Positions 32,632-32,972 of a stretch of 32,972 nt of DNA are shown piece by piece. Made by a program: the position numbers and the translations under genes. The notes below the pieces were generated by a model. The model searched no databases. It was not told the origin of the DNA and saw nothing but the letters and a program-made list of their open reading frames with translations. The DNA comes from Aequorivita sp. (GTDB taxonomy: Bacteria > Bacteroidota > Bacteroidia > Flavobacteriales > Flavobacteriaceae): positions 9,238 through 42,209 of the forward strand of contig JAGQYY010000017.1 in assembly GCA_020435825.1 (NCBI GenBank), written 5' to 3'. Numbering within the stretch: the first letter of the stretch is position 1; each line of letters begins with the position of its first letter.

Positions 32632-32972
32632 TTATCGTTTTAGGGTAAAATGTCCTTTAAATTCCTTGGCGTTGCCGTCCTCGGTATATTCCACTCGGAA
32701 CCAGTAGTCGCTCGAGGGCAGCGGGCTGCCGTTGTAGGTACCGTCCCATCCCGGGCCCATCGGGCTCAGCTGCTTGAGCAGCTTGCCGAAGCGGTCAAAG
32801 ATATAGATCCTCGCCGCAGGGTCGCCCGAGGCGATGCCGATGATGTTCCAGGTGTCGTGGTAGCCGTCGCCGTTGGGCGTAAAGTACGGAGGATAGTCGA
32901 TCACCCCGACATCGAAGGTCACGCTGCCGCAGCCGTAGATGTCCCTGATGGTGACGGTATGGTCGCCCGGGG
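32632..32972 (-). CDS. T9SS type-B sorted surface protein, C-terminal part only
   Basis: The frame is open to the window edge, so the start is outside. The 113 or so residues seen end with the gliding-motility-associated C-terminal domain: VIDYPPYFTPNGDGYHDTWNI, IYIFDRFGKLL, WDGTYNGSPLPSSDYWFRVEY, KEFKGHFTLKR. This is the type-B signal recognised by type IX secretion and linked to SprB-like adhesins, and the downstream PorP/SprF gene fits. Preceding residues (HTVTIRDIYGCGSVTFDV) resemble the end of a repeated surface domain. GC content over 32701-32880 is about 60-68% by hand count, far above the rest of the window. Confidence 0.93.
   Translation of the reverse strand, partial: PGDHTVTIRDIYGCGSVTFDVGVIDYPPYFTPNGDGYHDTWNIIGIASGDPAARIYIFDRFGKLLKQLSPMGPGWDGTYNGSPLPSSDYWFRVEYTEDGNAKEFKGHFTLKR

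Overview
The window reads as the chromosome of a flavobacterium (Bacteroidota, probably Flavobacteriaceae; Aequorivita or a close genus is only a guess). The grounds are low GC over most of the window, promoter-like TAnnTTTG elements without clear Shine-Dalgarno sites, a type IX secretion (PorP/SprF and a gliding-motility C-terminal domain) locus, tandem OmpH/Skp genes, DUF6089, a short alanine-racemase-fold arginine decarboxylase next to a deoxyhypusine-synthase-like protein, and a HPPK/deoxynucleoside kinase fusion. There is no rRNA, tRNA, CRISPR array, insertion sequence or phage block. Most of it is ordinary core genome.

Layout. 1-5089 (minus strand): a polyamine operon read in the order arginine decarboxylase, agmatinase, deoxyhypusine-synthase-like enzyme, GNAT/nitrilase fusion (cut by the window edge). 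It is preceded by a 308-base leader that holds a 29-codon ORF and a hairpin. 5090-8053 (minus): a degenerate-looking RsuA-type pseudouridine synthase, a HPPK-deoxynucleoside kinase fusion with no usual start codon, and a DUF2797 zinc-finger protein. 8175-10062 (plus): a GH3-like acyl-amido synthetase and a tiny lipoprotein. 10136-13939 (minus): clpX, clpP, tig and a small holin-like membrane protein. 14042-18547 (minus): an OmpP1/FadL porin with an SGNH lipoprotein, then pdxJ with an alpha/beta hydrolase.

18636-26730 (plus): a cell-envelope run of CBS protein, nadK, DUF6089 protein, uppS, bamA, two OmpH/Skp chaperones and murI. It joins lipid-carrier synthesis, peptidoglycan precursor supply, and outer-membrane protein insertion with its periplasmic chaperones. 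26732-30183 (minus): a TPR sensor kinase, its LytTR regulator and a gamma-carbonic anhydrase homologue, probably one operon. 30397-31551 (plus): a von Willebrand A lipoprotein. 31621-32972 (minus): the 3' end of a large type-B T9SS-sorted surface protein, whose DNA is about 65% GC, followed by PorP/SprF, whose DNA is about 30-40% GC.

The points most worth a second look are: the leader ORF and the two nearly identical 11-base gene overlaps of the polyamine operon; the pseudouridine synthase whose catalytic Asp is Gly; the missing canonical start of the HPPK fusion; a 24-base palindrome upstream of the FadL-type porin; and the abrupt GC jump at the T9SS adhesin. I see no clear evidence of a wholly new multi-gene system. 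The polyamine locus comes closest to something under-described.
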